Positions 1-14,300 of a stretch of DNA of 64,000 nucleotides are shown here, piece by piece (the stretch's first letter is position 1; the number at the start of each line of letters is the position of its first letter). A model generated the notes under the pieces. The model saw nothing but the letters and a program-made list of their open reading frames with translations. It had not been told where the DNA came from and did no database searches. The stretch is from Montifringilla adamsi (taxonomy: Eukaryota > Chordata > Aves > Passeriformes > Passeridae). Made by a program: the position numbers and the translations under genes. The DNA lies in contig JAGGNK010008559.1 of assembly GCA_017590115.1 (NCBI GenBank), forward strand, positions 7,371,888 through 7,435,887, given 5' to 3'.

Positions 1-1817
1 CAGTATCTTTGGGTTTCTTTCCTCTCTGTTATTTGTCACTGTCTTGTCTCACTTCCTTGCCACAACAGATCCTTGAAGTGATCTATCAGAGGAGCAGATT
101 CATAACCAATTTTTAAAGTTCCCCTATTGGATTTACAAGCCTGACCCCAACAGACCTTGCAATCACAGGTGAGAGTCCAGGTAGAACAAGTAATAACTTC
201 ACATATATGTACGTGAGGATTTCCACTACACTAGCAATCACATTTTTATTGACATTTCCTTTTCCAACCTGGCTATCAAACCTCATATTTCACATATCTG
301 TAGAGAAAACCAGGTTTGTTTTCCATGAATGGGCTGCATTATGGGGATTTTTTTATGTTATTCCATCTCCTACAGGCTTTTATCCAAACCAAGCAGCTAA
401 AATAAAACATGGCTTCCTTCCCTGATATGGTTTCATAGCCCAGCTCTCCAACTTTCTCCCATACCACAAACATGCAACACAATTGTGCAACAGCCGAGGA
501 AGGAATGGTGAGATCAGAGCCGTGACTGCAGACATCCTGACATGGGGATCTGGCAGTTATTCAACACAAACACAATTAGAGGACTTACCCTTGCGTGAAG
601 TATTTGCTTTCTTGATAGTCACCAGCCTTAACCTCTAGGAATGCTTACGAATCAGATAGCGTTCCTTGAGGAGGGCGAGCCTTTTCAAGCTCCTCTGTCC
701 TGCTTTAGCCAACACAGATACAAAGAAGAAAGAAATTCCGCCGCGTCCTCCAACTTCTCCCAGGGAAAGCCTTTAAGAAGCAGAGAAGAGTTGTGGTCTC
801 AAAATCCCTGCCAAGGATTTGAGAATACAGTATCATGCAGTGCTTGCTCCTCTTCCTACTATCAGCAGGAAAAAATAACACCACAAGAGACAAACTTTGA
901 AATTCTCACCAAACATGAAAGTAAGAGGGTTTCCTGCTCCTTGGCTTTGCATTGCAGTTGACTTGTCTGGCAGTGGTGATACCACAGAAGGATGGCAGAG
1001 ATTGCATGACTTGGAAGGCTCATATATGTGTATCTGCATAGTTATTTGTGAGCTGGATACAGAAAAAAGTTCATTAACTTAGAAAATGTAACCTACACAA
1101 CTTACAAATCTTCAAGTCTTACAACACAAATATTTCAGAATAATTCTAACCAGTGAAAACCCTGGGTTTTTCACAGAGTACAGCATCTTCAAAATGGCAA
1201 TAGCAGCTGACCTCTAATAAAACATTTGCTAGCAAACTGGTCAAATGTCAGTCTGGCACAGCAGTTGCAAAGGGAAAGTCTTGTTCCAAAAAGCCCAATA
1301 ATTTAAATTATTCTCATATCAAACTGCATCAGTGACACATGAGAACTGGGCCAAAGGAGGGCCCACTGGTGTAACCCCAGGAGTGTAACAGAGCAGTACA
1401 AAGGGGAAGACCAGTGGGATTTCCAGATGATGCAATGTGACATGACACAACTACTGCAAGACACACAGAGGCTTAACTGGTATAACATAAAACAAAATAA
1501 TAATAAAAGAAAGTGGTAGAGATAACTCCAACCCCGAAACACTGAAGTGAGCTGAGAGGCTCTTACCTGTGTGACCTGCGTGAGCAAACCCACCACCCCG
1601 CAGGACCACTTATCCAATACCAGCAGCACCCCAGCAGCTGTAGGAGGAACAGTTGTGCAGTGTTGTGCCTTCCCAAGTGACCAGATGCACTTTTCCATCT
1701 TTAACAGCTTCCACAAATATCAACAACCCAAAAACCAGTGGAGATTGCCAAAATATCAGATATCTGAATCCAGTCAGAACAAGACACTCCCAAAAATATT
1801 TCCAACGCTATGAAATT

Positions 1818-1830
1818 CACACACACACAC
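1818..1830. repeat. Short (CA)n microsatellite
   Basis: About six CA units. A similar six-unit CA run occurs at about 37220-37231. Confidence 0.85.
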
Positions 1831-2267
1831 CTCCCCAAATGAACAGGGGAAATTTTTTGCATGGGACCAAAGGAGAAATGACAATAATGCCTCAGCCAGA
1901 TATCAATGGTCGCAGAGTTCCAAGCTAAGGAGCTGATTTAGGCTATTTTGGTGCACACAAAACAACCTGGCCATGCTCAAGGGACAGACTGCCCGAGCAC
2001 AGTATTAAACTACTGTTAGTAAAGCAGTTGCATCAAGAGAGCAAATAAAGCAACTAAAACACATTTCTGGAGTAGCACTGTTGACATCTGCAGACCCACC
2101 CAAGCCAGGCATTCGTCCCAAAATAAAAAACTGGCAACCAGCTATGAATGGTTGCTGGTCTTGACATTTTGTAACGCCACTAAAGAAGCACAATATAAAT
2201 CTGCAACCCTGTATCCGGACAATAATTGGAATACATCAAGAAAATGCTTGCAGCCATTACAGATAGG

Positions 2268-2293
2268 AAAAAAAAAAAAAAAAAAAAAAAAAA
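2268..2293. repeat. A26 homopolymer
   Basis: An uninterrupted run of 26 A is followed by ggg, seven A and a short (GA)n stretch. No polyadenylation signal lies in the 30 bases upstream and no target-site duplication is obvious, so this is read as a simple repeat rather than a retrocopy tail. Confidence 0.95.
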
Positions 2294-2963
2294 GGGAAAA
2301 AAAGAGAGAGATTTCAAAATCTAAGAGTGCTTATAAACAAGGATGTTACTTTCCCCCTTCTTATCAAGAACCGCCCTTAATTGAAAGGATCAGTATCTAA
2401 AGCAACTGGTGCTGCCCTGCACATGAATCCCCTTTGCACCTCTTCCCTCTTATTTCTTCAGTGGTTTTATTAACATTAGTGACTTATCTAAGTATTAGAA
2501 TGCTTGGCTGCTTGGAAGCTTATCAACAGCAAATTTTATGGGCTGTTTAGTGATGGAAACAGGAGGAGATGGAGCTCTCCCCTCCCAGCTACCTCGATAT
2601 GGAAGTCTTCAAGAAGCCATGGAATGTGCTCTCTGGTATTTTTGGTATCTTTAAAGTGTCAAGAGTGCAGAATTTCTCTTGTCAGTTGTCACAGTGTGAC
2701 TCACAATTAGAGACATCTGCTCTGCATTCACCTCCCCAGGGGCACTGCTCGTTTTTCACCAGCTTCCTGTTGTTGACAGCACAGTTCCTCCCTGTATCAC
2801 TCTCCACCAGCACCCATACTCCTCGCAGACATTGCAGCAGGCTTAAGCAGATTTCCCTTGGGAAAGCCCTTCCCCTTGTTTTGCTAGTGGTTGGAAAAAA
2901 TATAGAATGTTGAGAATGCTCTGAAGGCAGACGCTGTGTTTCTAAAGGAACTGAACAAATTCC

Positions 2964-2981
2964 TTTTTTTTTTTTTTTTTT
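2964..2981. repeat. T18 homopolymer
   Basis: Uninterrupted run of 18 T. The flanking sequence gives no sign of a minus-strand retroposon: no TTTATT lies just downstream. Confidence 0.95.
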
Positions 2982-3308
2982 GTCAGGAGGACCCCATTGT
3001 TTTTAGATCTCTCTCAAAAATCTCCACATTTTCTCTACATCCAATTTTCATTTCAAGCAAGAGAGCAGCTTGAAAAATGAAACATTATTTGTGCTGAGTC
3101 CTTGTCAGAAATTGGTGTAAATGGGTGACTAATACTACCAAAATATTATTCAATTAATTTTTCAAATACTGAAAATAATTTCAAATATTAAATATCAGAT
3201 GAGGAACACGCTGCCTTCCCTTCCTAATCCACCCAATTAAGAAAACAGTTGTTCTACATGTTTTTCACACCAAATCCTTAAGCTGAGGTAGACTAACTAT
3301 CCCCTAAC

Positions 3309-3326
3309 AAGCACAGATCTGTGCTT
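3309..3326. other. 18-bp perfect palindrome
   Basis: aagcacagatctgtgctt equals its own reverse complement. The first 14 bases occur again at 3383-3396 (aagcacagatctgt), 74 bases downstream. It could be a dimeric protein site or a hairpin in a transcript. No flanking element is recognised. Confidence 0.9.
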
Positions 3327-3396
3327 TGTGCCTGGTTAATGCAGAAATACCAAACACCACCTAGGGTGGGTATGGCTGCCGGAAGCACAGATCTGT

Positions 3397-6300
3397 TGTG
3401 TGTTCTACCTATTTTGCCCCTGTGGACTGGAAAGTTTATTTCTTAGGCTCTGACCAGTAGTAACAGATTTGAGATTCTACTTTCCCCAGGAACCCAACTT
3501 TCTTGAAAGGCTCTCCAGTCCTGCAGGAGCATAAGATCTTAGATACTATCAGTTTCTGTACTCCTTCTTCCTTGGTCTTGGTCCAGTGCTTCCCTGTTAT
3601 GTCCCCTGCACAAGGAGCAGCCCAACAGAAAATTCCAATATTCAACACAATATAAAAGGCATCTTCCACTAAGATTATTAATTTTATGCACAGAACACTT
3701 TTTCCTGACCCTTTAGGGCAGCTCCTGTGCCTGGTTCTTGACCTGACATTGGTGGAAACCACTAATGTCCATGGTGCTCCCCCACTCCAAATAAAGTGGT
3801 AAATCATCTGTTTTGTTCCACATCCTGCCAATAGATATTGCATAACTTCTTTCTTTGTGTGTGTGATTTGCTGGGATCTTTCCAGAACCTGTGTTTGACT
3901 TCTCCCAGGAACAGACTCTTCCTTACATATTCACAGTGCTCCAAGCACAAGTTTAGCAAACTCCAGCTCATGATGCATCTGCACTCATCCAGTCACAACA
4001 CGTCAATGCGATGCACAGAAGCCTTTCATTTGCCTTCTAAATCAGGACAGCGTAACAGCTGAAATATTTCTCACTGACCCTGGTCTTCAACACAAAACTA
4101 AACTTCTCTTTGCTATTTCAACATTCACTCCACCAGGATTATATTTAAGGTCAACACAATTTGGGCCCTGGACCCAGACTGCTTAAATTATTCCAAAAAA
4201 TATGAAACCATGCCAGTTAAATCAAGAAAATATGTTCTAGAAAAGATAAAACACATCCTCTGTTTAAAAACACATTTCCAAAAAGCAACTCTAAACTCAT
4301 AAAACTGTTATGAAATCCACAGCTCCTCCAAACATGAGGAGAACTCTCTGCAAGCTAGAATATTAACTCATATTTGTTGGGTAATCTAGTAAACCCAGAT
4401 GGGGAGAAATTGGAAAGGGAAAAATGGATTCTTTCAGTGTTACCTCAGATTGTTCATCTATTACACTGCCCAGGCACGTATCTGGATTGAAGGCTTTCAA
4501 TGTTCCACAGCTGAATTCTCACTTAAAACCTGCATTTGCTGAAGGCATGAAAACCTGGATTCAAAATAGTCTCTATAGGATCAATCATGGAGCTGCCACT
4601 AAAAGGCCTTAAAATGCATTTGCAACTCAATAATTATTGTTCCAGTAGACTGTAGCAAATTATTTTTACAGATTACAAACCCACTGGCCTGGCCCCCTAT
4701 TAAATACAATCTTCTTGGACCAAAGAGCTCTTTCTGATAATTGTTATAAAAAGTCAATTGCAATTCAAGGTAGGGTATTTTCCATTTACAAGGTACAGAG
4801 AACTGGATATGACAGCCTGCTCATCATACTTCATTCCTCTGATCTGTGTTCCTGTTTCCTGCGCATTCTACCTGTAGCTTCAGTCCATTTTTGTACAGTA
4901 CTTTCCCAGCATTTTAATGATGGAGCCATAAGCAAAGATACACAGCTACATAGCTTATTCTTAGAAAATAAAGCTATGTGTTTGTACCCCAGGTCATACC
5001 TGCCAGAACTCGCATGTTTTAAAAAGGAACATCCAGCCATTAAAACTGAAATGTACTTTGAAATGAAATTCAAATTAAATTTAATGGAAATCCACTCAAT
5101 ATTTTGCAGAAGAGCAAACTGGTAGCAAGGTGGATTGAAAAATCAAAATCATACTGAGGGACAGTATAATTCTTTTCAAGCAAAGCTGTTTAATGTATAA
5201 AAATTATTGTGACTGAAGGAATCTGGTTTTGCTCTGAAAACCTCAAGCGTTACATCACAGACAGACCTGAGGCCTTGCATTTTAATTATTAATTTCATAA
5301 AAGATCCCAAGAGCAAGAGAGGTCATGAGAGCTGCTCCAATCCATGGGCAGTTAAGCAGGAGAATGCTTTGGTGCCCTTTAGCCTTTGAGTGTGCTGCAG
5401 GACAGGGGGGTTTGGTGCTAAACGACAAATTGAGTTAGAAATATTTAAGTCATAAACCATAGTAAATCTTTTAGCACTTGAAACACCATGAGACACTCCA
5501 AGCTGAGAGCAAATGAAGTGTTAGTCTATGCATGTTTAAAAATGCACAGAGGCTATGTTTACTGAATTATCCATTTCTTAACTATGTCTCCTTTAGGAAG
5601 CTGACATCCAACAGTTTCCCACCAAAAGAAACAATTTATGAAAAGTGCCTCTATCATGGGTTAAGAAAAGAAAATGATGTGCATCTCTCTGAAAGCAAAA
5701 TTATGTAGGTTGCAAAGTCAAGGACAGCTAAATTAGGAAGTGGCAGATTTATGTGTGCCTGCGTAACCTCTACTTGGCCCCCTTGTAGGTCCTGTGCCCC
5801 GAGTGAGACAGGGGTCCTGTGGAAAAAATAGTATGTGATTATGCAATTAAAGATTATATCTTAAAACAAAAAGCATCTGAATTAAGGTTCTGTTGGCATC
5901 TGTGAATATAACATTTCCTAACATTTAAATTCTGGGCTTTGCAACCTCAGCACAGAATTTCTGTCAGATTATATATTCACAAGGCTTTTATACATAGGTG
6001 CAAATTAATTCTAGCCAAATTACCAAGACTTTATTGCCACACAACAGTTTTCTCTTTACCTTGAGTTGAAGAAAGAAGAATAGCAGGAGTCATCTGTAAA
6101 AGGATGCTCTTCCTGGAACAGGAAGAATAACTGTGGCCCTTGAGTGGAGTCAGCAGAAACTTTATATAAAATTGGTTCATCTTCCCTTGTTTACTGGTCA
6201 GTGTTGTGATCAATATCAAAACGAGCACACTGAAGTAAAGATTATTGCTGCCTAGATCTGAATCTCACCATGTGCTTGGCTTTTGTTATCAGAGTCCTCT

Positions 6301-7280
6301 AAAATGAGAGTGAGAGAAATTGTTTCTTCCTATCCACTTTTGAAAGCCTGCTCAGAATTCCTAAGGAAGACTGGACAGGAACCTTCCTACCAAAAGCCTT
6401 CTGACCAACAGGACTGCACATTCCTGGGAAGGAGAAGATCTGAAGGAATTGCCACCACACCACCACCACTTCTTCATGCCAAGTCCCTCGGGGCCTGTCC
6501 TGTTCTGACACAACCCTTTCACAAGAGGGGAGAGCAAACTTTTTGCTTCCCTGCTAAAAGCAGACAGCAGAATCCAGCATAAACTTTGAGCTGAATTTGA
6601 GTCAATGTAGTTCTTGTTATTTTAATCTCTCCTTTCTTTGCTTTATGGATTTAGTCAGGGAAATCAAATATTGAAAAAGCATGTTAAGTGCAATGCAAGC
6701 TGAGACTGTAAAAGTGCCAAATTGATTAATGAAGTTACTATAAAATTTGCCACATTGTTTAAGTAAATGATAGTATAAAGTCATCACCTTGCAGAATAAC
6801 AGAAAATGTCATATATTTCTGAGTCATCATAGTTGCAGAGAGTCACCACTTTTCACTCCCTGACTTTTAAACTTCTAGAACCTTAGACCTTCTTCAGCAT
6901 ACATGACATTCTTGGATTAAAAGCACAAAACCTGTGTATTCTGATAGTCATATGAACAAAAAAAAATGCCTCTTGAATCCAGATCTTAAATGTCTAGCCA
7001 GGAATAAATGTTTCCTTACAGATTTTTAAATAATTGGGTAAAAAAGTAAAAAGGGAAAAAGATAGGCTGCTCAAGTTTGGAAGTATTTCTATAACAAAAG
7101 CTGCTTCAAAACATTGTGTGCTACAAAGGACTGTGGCAAACAGTATAGGTGCAATTAAGACACTGTTGTCTTGACAACAACACGCAAGAAACGAAAGAAG
7201 CATTACTGTTTCATGAAAGAAAGCTTCAGTGCTCTTCTTTTAACTCAGAATATTCCACTCAAGGATCTCAAAAGCATTGC
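3397..7280. other. Non-coding; no gene seen
   Basis: AT-rich sequence. The longest frame is 135 codons on the minus strand (3436-3843). It opens with ATG but resembles no protein I know, and has no coding-like neighbours. No interspersed repeat is recognised. Confidence 0.65.
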
Positions 7281-7285
7281 TCAAA

Positions 7286-8310
7286 ATGAATGAGCCAAAT
7301 AGCTATCAAGGGGAACCAGACTTCACTTTGAGACTATGGTGTAAAATCCAAAGTGAAGCTCCCTTCTCTGAAAAACCAGTATCAAGCAATGCTCCATCGG
7401 GACAAACCATTAAAGCTTGCAGAAGCTATGCTGGATGTTTCAGGATTAGCTCTCCTGCAGTGTTCATTTTCATGGATAACTATCACTATGGAAAATGGGG
7501 ATGCTGGGACCTATCACCCTTACCCAGGGTGCCACTCAACCCTTCTCATGGCTTTCAGCAGGCCTCACTTTTGCCCATATCCTCTTGTGATACTAAAATT
7601 GAGAAGAGATTTAAGAAAAGTCCAGGAGTAACCACTGGACTTCCCAGAACAGCAGATCCAGTGTCAGGGCTGTTACCAAAGAGATCCTTGCAGGACAGGG
7701 AAAAATCCTGTCCATGAGGAACAGATGGAAGAGAAGCAGTGAGGGCTGGATCCCACTAAAGGTTATCACAAAGTATTCCACACTGCCAGGTACAAGCAGG
7801 AAGCCCTGGAAGCCTTTGGGCTCAGATGTAGGAGCTACAAGGAGCCCAAGGACCAATTCTGGGTGCAGAGTGGAATGTGCGAAGCGGTGCCAAGAGTGGT
7901 CCCACCTGAGAAGCCATTTAGCTGTGTCACTGAGGTGCTGCACCACAGCAACACCACCCTGTGAGAAGGAAACACCACCACCCACCCAAAGAGCAAGAGC
8001 TTTGCTCTGCTAGGGAACAACTTGGGAAAAGGTAAAGCCATCAGCTCTGGGTTAAGCATTGTGCCCCACAGGCAGCTTGACAGAGAAGTCCTCAACTTGG
8101 AGAATGCCTTCACTTCAAAAGATCCCACTTGAATGTGAGGATATACACCGGCAACAGCGGGCTCCTTTGAGGTACTTTTTCCCTCCCAGCAATATTTACC
8201 TAAGAAATTTCATGCACAGAAAAGAACGAGTGAAAGGGAATATTCAGATACATGACAGGAACAGTCTTTACCGCGATTGCTTTTTCAGCCAGCACTTTGT
8301 TTTCTTTTAG
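7286..8310. other. GC-richer, frame-rich block of unknown nature
   Basis: Open frames of 80-145 codons exist here in several frames of both strands (for example + 7286-7717, + 7714-8013, minus 7611-7985). This pattern follows from fewer AT-rich stops rather than from one selected frame. One + frame is interrupted by single stops at about 7630 and again near 7735, then runs on to about 7960, which could suggest a decayed coding sequence, but no family is recognisable. It may be an unrecognised old repeat or a transcribed non-coding exon. Confidence 0.3.
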
Positions 8311-11300
8311 TGGAAGCCTGACAGTCAGAAAAAGCTATTGTAAGTGCAGCCCACTGAGAAGCAAACCACAGCCCAGCCTGCAGTGCCGAGGCTCAGGATC
8401 ATTACATTGTTAGCGTGCCACCCGGAATCCAGGCAATGCATCCGCTTACTCTATTAAATTAAAGCATTTCCTGCAGCAATTGAGGAAGGATAAAGAAAAT
8501 AGATGCTATTATAAAAGTGTTGTGTGATTGGCCTTGTTTTCTGCAAGCCATTAGGACATGGCAGCTTCTAGTTTGGGATTGTATGATCTCTCATCTCCCA
8601 TCCATTACCACCAGGACATAAATGAGAAGGGCTGGAGCCAACAGTATTGCTGTAGATACACAAGCTGCAAGTAGGACAAGGATCTGTCTCTAGTGGTTTT
8701 CACTGTTTCAGCTTCGCCAGGTTATGCATGCCCTGTACTACAAGTTCCTATCTCCCTGGTTAGTCACTCTGCTTCCGCCACTGCTCTTCCTGTGGGAGCC
8801 TCCTGGGTGTCTGCTTCTCTCTGCATTTGATAAGGAGATTACTTGGAATGGAAGCAGACAGGCACAGGTGGTGGACCACCTGCTACAATCTTTTCAGTGC
8901 TTTTGGATAGCATAATAGTGCTTGGATTTAACCTTCATATTTCCTTTCTTTTTTACTTTTTTTTTTTTTTAACCTAAAGTTAGCTTTCAATTCATTTATT
9001 CAGTGGTCTGAAAGGAGGAATTATGATGAAAGACACTATTCCCTTGGTCCTGGAAAAGCAATTTGCTAGAATATTGTTCCCAGGACAACAAGCTCATCCT
9101 TTGTGTTATTTCAAAACCGCTGGCAGGAACAACAAAACTGCAATCCAAAAGCTCTTTTTAAGGTATTTCTCTTTCCCTTCACTGCCTAACAATTTCATGT
9201 GTCTTGTTGCCTGACTGCTCCTGCCAGCTCCCAAATTTTATGTGGCCCTCCACAGCAGTAAGAGAGTATCTCACTCCCTCCTTTGGCTGCATTACAGCCT
9301 CAAAGGGTATCTACAACAATGAGTTATTACAGCAGGGGTTTCTTCTGAGTATAAAATAGAAGGCTCAGTTTGGTCAGGCCCTTGTTTACACAAATAATTA
9401 AAAAAAAAAAACCCAACTAGTGTTGATTCTAAAGAAGCCACATTTTCCATGAACTTGCTATTTTGGGAGTCAGATAGTCTCAGTCTAGCCCGAGAAGGAA
9501 TAAGAAATTCATTAATTGCATGGCAATCTAAGAAAGACAGCTGAACACCAAATTTAAATGGGGCTTCATACAGTTGGAGTTCCAATTAGAATCAGCAAGA
9601 AAGACCTGAACCCCCAAAAGTGCACTGACAAGGGGTATTTAGCACACAAATAATTTTGAGACAGATACTACAGCTTGCAGTCAGGGGAAAGAAATATTTT
9701 CTTAGCTTATATTTAGCCTTTGTAATCACAGAAACACTTTTTCTATTTCTGGCAGAAATATTTATGCTAGATTTTAACCAAAAATTCTGCCTAAATCGTT
9801 TCCTTCAGGTAAGGTTGGGTTTTTCCTACACATTGTAAAAAGCATGAGCAAACTGTGAGGTCATTTTGTGGCATGTATCTCTGGGAGCACAACCAGAAGC
9901 ATCAAACACAAAACAAGCCTCTCAGGTGCACTTGTCCTGAGTGCTCTTTGGGGCTCAGCACTTAACAAAAGCGAACAGTTTTATAATGTCACTTGAGAAT
10001 CTGGAGATGGAGACATTATTCCTGAGCTGATATGCAGTACTAGGCAACTTGGTTTTCATCCCAGTGTTTGTTTCTGCCTGTGAAAACTTGGGATAATTTT
10101 TATATCACTCTCTTAGCTTTAAAAGAAAAAATGCCTAGGCATATTATTATTCATTCCTGGGTGCTGCTTCATTTGAATTTAGGCAGGATGTCCCTCTGCC
10201 TGTGGAGGTGATACTCTGTAACGTCTTTAGTCAGATGCCTGCAGTGTTTCATTTGTGATGTGCATGTCGTCTTTCACTGGGATCCCATAATTTTCCCCTG
10301 GAATTTACTCAACCCTCAGCTCTTAAACTGACAGAAAATTGGACTGAGCAAGCCAACAATGACAGACCTAATTGAAAGCACTTACATCTTTAGAGTACAC
10401 CAATGATGCAAAGATTTACCTGTGGTTATGGAGGGAATGTGTGCAGGCTCTGTTTCACAAAGAAACATTGTGTATGCCATTCTCCTCAAGAGTCTGTCTT
10501 TTGTGCCTTCAGTACCTACAGGAGTGATCAGGAATGCACAGAGTTTGCATTCCTGCAGATACATTATCTGAAAGTGTGGCCCTTTGTTTGCTTTCCTCCT
10601 GTTTTGTTCTGTTAGTCCTTCATTGTAAGAGAGACCTGTTTATACATTCCATTTTTCTTGGTCTTCTTGGCACCTTGCGGTCAAACACTTCTCCAGACTG
10701 ATCCCTTGCTTTACAAGGCACTGGGAGTACATCTATGTGAGAACAGACAAAAGAGTGTTCTTGCCATCTGATGATTTCATTTCTAGCTCTCCAGCACCTT
10801 TTGTTATTTCAGGGTATTTTTTCCTGGTGGGAAAGGGCACATTCAGCTGTTGTTTTCATGCTGAAAGTCTGTGAGCCTGTGTGGAAGCACTTCCCTGTTG
10901 TTTTTTTTTTTTTTCCAGACATGTTTTTCAGCATGTTTCCAAAGGCTTGGAATCAGCACATTGTGTTGTGACATGTGCATACTTGACATTGCTTTGTTCT
11001 CTGACTTCCTTTTGCCTGCAATCTTTAGGAAGTTATCTTACAATTAGAAAGGAATTTTGAGTCAGTGTTATTGCAGACCCAGCATATTGTCCTCTGCCAT
11101 CTGCAAAGAAGAAAGCCTGGAGGAGCAGGAGGGAAGAAAGTCATTTTGGTATTTTTAACTGCCTGAGCCACATAGGAGTCAGCTCACTGCAGCTCTGACT
11201 TCTGCCAGAAAAAAATTTGCATTACACACCACAAACACCTTTTTTATGAAATGAATTAAAGGGAAAGCAAGGTCATTATGGTAACCATATGCAATTTGAT

Positions 11301-14300
11301 ACATCCTTTTTTCTGTGTTTTGCTCTTGATTAGTGATTCTCTTATTATACAGCAAAAGTGACAAGGTATCTTTTGCCTGAGATGTTTAAAAATCATTCTT
11401 TTTTTTTCTTTTCAAATGTGCACCTTTTTGCAAAGGAACTCTGTTCGTTTCTTCTGTAAATGAAGCTGATAAAAACAAACAAGTTTTGTATGATTTTAGT
11501 GGTAAATACATTCATTTTTAGCTGACTAAAAAGCACAGATTTTTCAAAATATAATGGTGTTCTCCTTTTTCTTCTTGTATTTTATTCATCAGCCTCCTAG
11601 AGCACAGACAAGAAGAGAATTGGTTTTGAACTGCTTCCCTGTACAGGCAACACAGCTCAAGAAAGGGAAAAAATGGCAGCTCATTTTGGGCAGGAGGGGA
11701 AACCTTGAGAGCTGTCTCAGAAAAACTTCCACATGGAAAATCCTGATTTCCTCCAGCCCAGTCAGGCACCACCTGGCAATACTGGAAACACCTTTAAAAT
11801 GGTAAACACACTGACATGCTTACCATTCTGTCAGAAAAAAAAAAAAACAGTTGGAGTAGCAATAAGAGACTGTGCCATGAAGAAAGCAGCCATACCCATG
11901 TTGATGTAACATGGAGACCTTCTCCAATGGAATGATGTCTGCAGTCAGCTCCTGACCTCTGGACAGGAGTGAGGGACATACCATGAAGTCAGACAAGACC
12001 CCTTGTACACCATGATGTCAGGCATGTGTGCTACACCTCTCTGAGCATCAGCTTACTCTGGGTGTAAACACTCAGGTTTCACCTTTATTACATTATTTCA
12101 TAATATATGTATGATTTACAACAGCATTGTACAGGTAAGTGTTGGTCCATTATCAGAGAGGTGGGGAAAGTATCTCCCTAAATAATATTCTGAGTAGCTT
12201 TTTCTTTACATGCCATAGAACACACATGGTAATGCTTGGAACAAAGATTTTGGCGTCAGGAGGCCTCATCTTCCTGCTGAAGTGGAGAGATTTTTTTTCC
12301 TTGGAGTCAGTAAAAGTGTAATAAAACATCTGCTTCAGGCTTCAAGACCCAACCTGAGGAAACAGAGCTTTTTACAGACACACAGAGGATCTCCAAGCAT
12401 CAGCAAGGAGTCTCTGCTTTTCACTGTGCTGATTTCTCTCCACCAAATCCCCTAAAAGACACCACTTGAGTGCATCCACGCAGTGGAGGATAACAGAGTG
12501 ACACCCAAATAAACAGCAGCTGGACTGATTTCCCAGCTGGATTCTGCAGGGGAGCGTGGGTGCAGGGCTCTGCTGGAGCTGTGAGAGCAGCCCCACAATT
12601 TCCAGCCAGCAGTGCACAGACAGTGCAGGATTTCCCAGAGACAGATCGGATGTCAGAGCACCACAGTCCTTGGCTCTGGATAGACAGGCTGGGCCCATCA
12701 CAGGAAGTCCGGAATATTGAGCAATTATTCAACCACTGAGCAAGACAGGGCTATTTAGATCCCAAATGGTAAAGTGTTGCTTAATTTTTTTCATTAGGAA
12801 CTCTCCCTCTGCAATCTGTTTCAGATCACTGCATAGAAGGGAGAGTGTATGTCAAAGTCTGTGCAAGACTGAGAGCTTGCAGCATAACAATGAATAAAGT
12901 GTAAAATATATATTTGCCAAAAATATAGGAATCATAATTCATATAGCTATAACAGAAGGAAAGAAAATCATGCTGAATATTCTAACATAAGAAAATCAAC
13001 AAGAAGGAAATAGCTAATCCTTGGGGAGGGAAAAAAGGCTTTTTTTAATGTTAGAAGTTTAGGGTTTCCCTTGTTTATGGCAAAAATTCCCCACAATTCA
13101 ATTTACTAACTCCACAATCTAAGGATTAAAATGCATGGAACATAAAACCAACAAGAGCAAAGGGAAAATTATTCTCCCCTTGCAAATTTGTTTTCAGTAA
13201 ATCAGTAAGTGCTTCCTATTACTGCAATATAAATGGCATTGTGGGTGCTCCCAATGACACCCACAAAAATTGGAAGTTGTATAATGTCCTGTCCTGCATG
13301 GGGCACAACAGATGATCCCTTACATATTAAATAATTCCTTCTGTAATATATTTTCCACACATGAACATCCAACTTGATAGGCTAGAATAGTAAATAACTA
13401 TACATGGGCACAGATTCAGGATATTCTTCTAAAAACTGCTTGTTTAATTTTTTTTTTTTTTAACAGAACACCTCAGAGTAATCTATCATTTTTTGGCACC
13501 ACTGTCATTTATTAGTGTTATCTAAGTTGTACTACTTTCCTTGTCACATCATAAGTTAACCTTCCCTAATCACCACCCTGGACATTCACCAGGCCCTCCC
13601 TGGGGAGGTGTTTAACCAGAGCCATGATTTTCCTGTTATTATGTACTCCAGGGTTCTGAAAGCTCGTGTGGATTTTACTCAGAGACTGAGAATAAATCCA
13701 TGGGAGCCTAATGCTAGGAATTTAACACAATAAATGGGTATATGCCTACTTTAAATTAACTCCATAACTAGTGGCATGGCAAGATCCTCAAAGAATCCCA
13801 CTTTTTCCTGCACATCCTGCTTTTTTGGAAGCTTAATAGAAATGGTTTAAAGTCCTACTCCTTTCTCAAATACCCAGCAGTTTTCCTTCCCTGGACACCC
13901 ATGGGAAGCAACAAAATGGCAGTGATCCAGGGAAAAGGTAAACTCCTTCTGAAAGCACTGCAAGGAAGCACTTAAGCAACAGACACATTATTCATTAGCT
14001 CAATCCAGGAGCTCAAACAAGACCTTGAAGACCAAATGAATTGGTCAAAAAATCCAACCAAACAAAACTCACAGTAATCCCTGGTTTTCACTAGCAGGGA
14101 TACAGACCAAGCAGGGAGCTGACAATTCAACTTCTACTCTCTTGAGGAGTATTTTTCAGCCTTAGAAGGGAAAGTTGTTGCCAATACATCCAACCCCAAA
14201 AATTTCTTAGGCTAGGAGAGGAATCCAACAAGAGACCAGCTGTGCTGAGTTAAGGCACTCCACTTAAAACATCCCATCAATCACAGAGCAGGAGAGTGCT

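Larger units (their letters stand above)
1..3300. other. Non-coding, AT-rich; no gene seen
   Basis: Apart from the CA run at 1818 and the A26 and T18 runs, I see only short open frames on both strands and no recognisable domain, RNA or mobile element. A small perfect hairpin gtcaca-g-tgtgac lies at about 2688-2701. Confidence 0.7.

Noticed and set aside
3436..3843. 135-codon minus-strand frame with an ATG start
   Set aside because: No recognisable family and no supporting promoter or exon structure. This length is expected by chance in 64 kb.
7286..7717. 144-codon + frame as a gene
   Set aside because: Opposite and overlapping frames in the same block are equally open, so openness reflects composition. 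No family recognised.
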